This document shows positions 63,061-64,000 of a stretch of DNA of 64,000 nt, one piece after another. Source of the stretch: Apostichopus californicus. Taxonomy: Eukaryota > Echinodermata > Holothuroidea > Aspidochirotida > Stichopodidae. The stretch covers positions 22,435 to 86,434 of the forward strand of contig JAIPMN010006237.1 in assembly GCA_020650975.1 (NCBI GenBank). Reading direction: 5' to 3'. The position numbers and the translations under genes are program-made. The notes below the pieces were generated by a model that made no database searches, was not told the DNA's origin, and was given only the letters and a program-made list of their open reading frames with translations. Position 1 is the first letter of the stretch; the number at the start of each line of letters is the position of its first letter.

Positions 63061-63787
63061 GCTTGCAGTTTCAAACAGGTAATGTTTTAGTTGAAATGAA
63101 ATGATTGCGAATGTCTCTGCTTGTGATAGAGGAGGTTCAGTCGAAGACAACTTGCTCCATGAACTACGCGTTTTGCCACCTCATTTCCAATAGTTGGGTT
63201 ATGAATTCTGAGTTGGAGGGGCACCAACAATTTCAGAAAAAGCACCAACAAATTAATGAAAGGCAAAAATAGTCTTGTCCGTAATAAGTTGGGAAGTGCC
63301 TGCGTACATGATGTTGGTTACTGGATAAGGAATTGTTTCGCTTGCCGCGTATTCTTGCTCTACTTGGATCGGTTTGATGACATCATCAAACGTTAGGGTT
63401 AACCTTGACTATACGATTCAGAAAATAGAGGTCTAATAATCATGAAACCAAGAAAGAGTCTGCGCAAGAAAACAAAACAACTTGATCCACTCTCAACTCT
63501 ATAGTCTCCTGGCATTTTACACGGAGATCGAAGTGTGTAACATGGATGTTGGGTTAGCTTCTGGGACTACGGAACACCCATTAAGGTCATTAGTATCGCA
63601 TTTTCATCAAAAGGTTTGCTCTAGATACATTAAAAATAAATGGTATCAAATGATCCTTATAAGTAGCAATATCTTGGATATTATAGAAAGCTTAAATTAA
63701 GGTTCTTTCTCTCTGCACAGCAAATTTACCTTTATCCCCCAAGCTGTGTAAGAGACGGAAGGGTAAAAAGTCTCTTGATAAATAAGT

Positions 63788-64000
63788 AATACACTCTAAA
63801 AACACAATGGTTAAATTTAACCAGGAAAATGTCAAATTTTAACCAGGATCCGAGTCAGCCGGTCACTAACACATTCCTGGTTAAATTGACCAGGAAATCC
63901 TGGTCATTACAAATGACCAGAATTCCTGGTTATTTTGACCAGGAAATAAATGTCAACTAGCATGATCAATTTAACCAGGAATATGTCAAAATGGAAATCA
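63788..64000. repeat. Inverted/palindromic repeat built on AACCAGGAA (truncated by window end)
   Basis: About eight copies of AACCAGGAA or its complement TTCCTGGTT alternate within 200 bp, including a near-palindrome TTCCTGGTTAAATTGACCAG then GAA at about 63872-63894. It starts after ACACTCTAAAAACACAATGG. It looks like a miniature inverted-repeat element or foldback sequence; the right end is outside the window. Confidence 0.6.

Overview
The window is eukaryotic nuclear DNA: AT-rich (roughly 35-37% GC by eye), with many short GT-AG exons, long introns, microsatellites, SINE and LINE remnants and one short run of Ns. Exon-by-exon reading finds three protein genes. A huntingtin (HTT) orthologue lies on the minus strand and its 3' third runs off the left edge; 40 coding exons are visible between 829 and 33553. 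A complete HPS1 orthologue (BLOC-3 subunit) lies on the minus strand with 15 coding exons from 36837 to 47856. A CACUL1-like cullin-domain gene lies on the plus strand, its recognised coding part running from about 49293 to 56442. The huntingtin N-terminus has an N17-type helix followed by only His-Gln-Gln and no proline-rich tract. With the dispersed repeats, this points to an invertebrate deuterostome, most likely an echinoderm. That assignment is inference.

Layout: 1-33.6 kb is HTT. Its introns carry a tRNA-derived SINE (510-815), purine/pyrimidine tracts with a gap of Ns (3.4 and 4.5-4.75 kb), a 15-bp minisatellite (14.06-14.57 kb), a 238-bp tandem duplication (17.0-17.5 kb), and a 120-bp duplication with nuclear-receptor-like direct repeats (22.2 kb). 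33.6-36.8 kb is intergenic and holds the 3' ends of two different non-LTR retrotransposons. 36.8-47.9 kb is HPS1, with a 28-bp minisatellite abutting the exon 13 donor and a triplicated 80-bp unit in intron 4. 47.9-49.3 kb is the head-to-head spacer between HPS1 and CACUL1, probably with both promoters and untranslated first exons. 49.3-56.4 kb is CACUL1. 56.4-64 kb has no recognisable gene; it holds candidate 3'UTR sequence, dispersed repeats and, at the right edge, a repeat built on an AACCAGGAA motif in both orientations.

The genes do not form a pathway. Huntingtin is a HEAT-repeat scaffold for vesicle transport and autophagy, HPS1 with HPS4 is the Rab32/38 exchange factor for lysosome-related organelles, and CACUL1 is a CDK2-associated cullin-domain protein. 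I found no new multi-gene system. The most unusual signals are structural: the HPS1 intron 13 minisatellite contains an exact copy of the exon 13/donor junction plus about ten further donor-like GTGAGT sites; HTT exons 18-20 do not chain in frame; the huntingtin linker has a textbook DEVD caspase site; and a TAGGCCTA palindrome is over-represented in the right part of the window.
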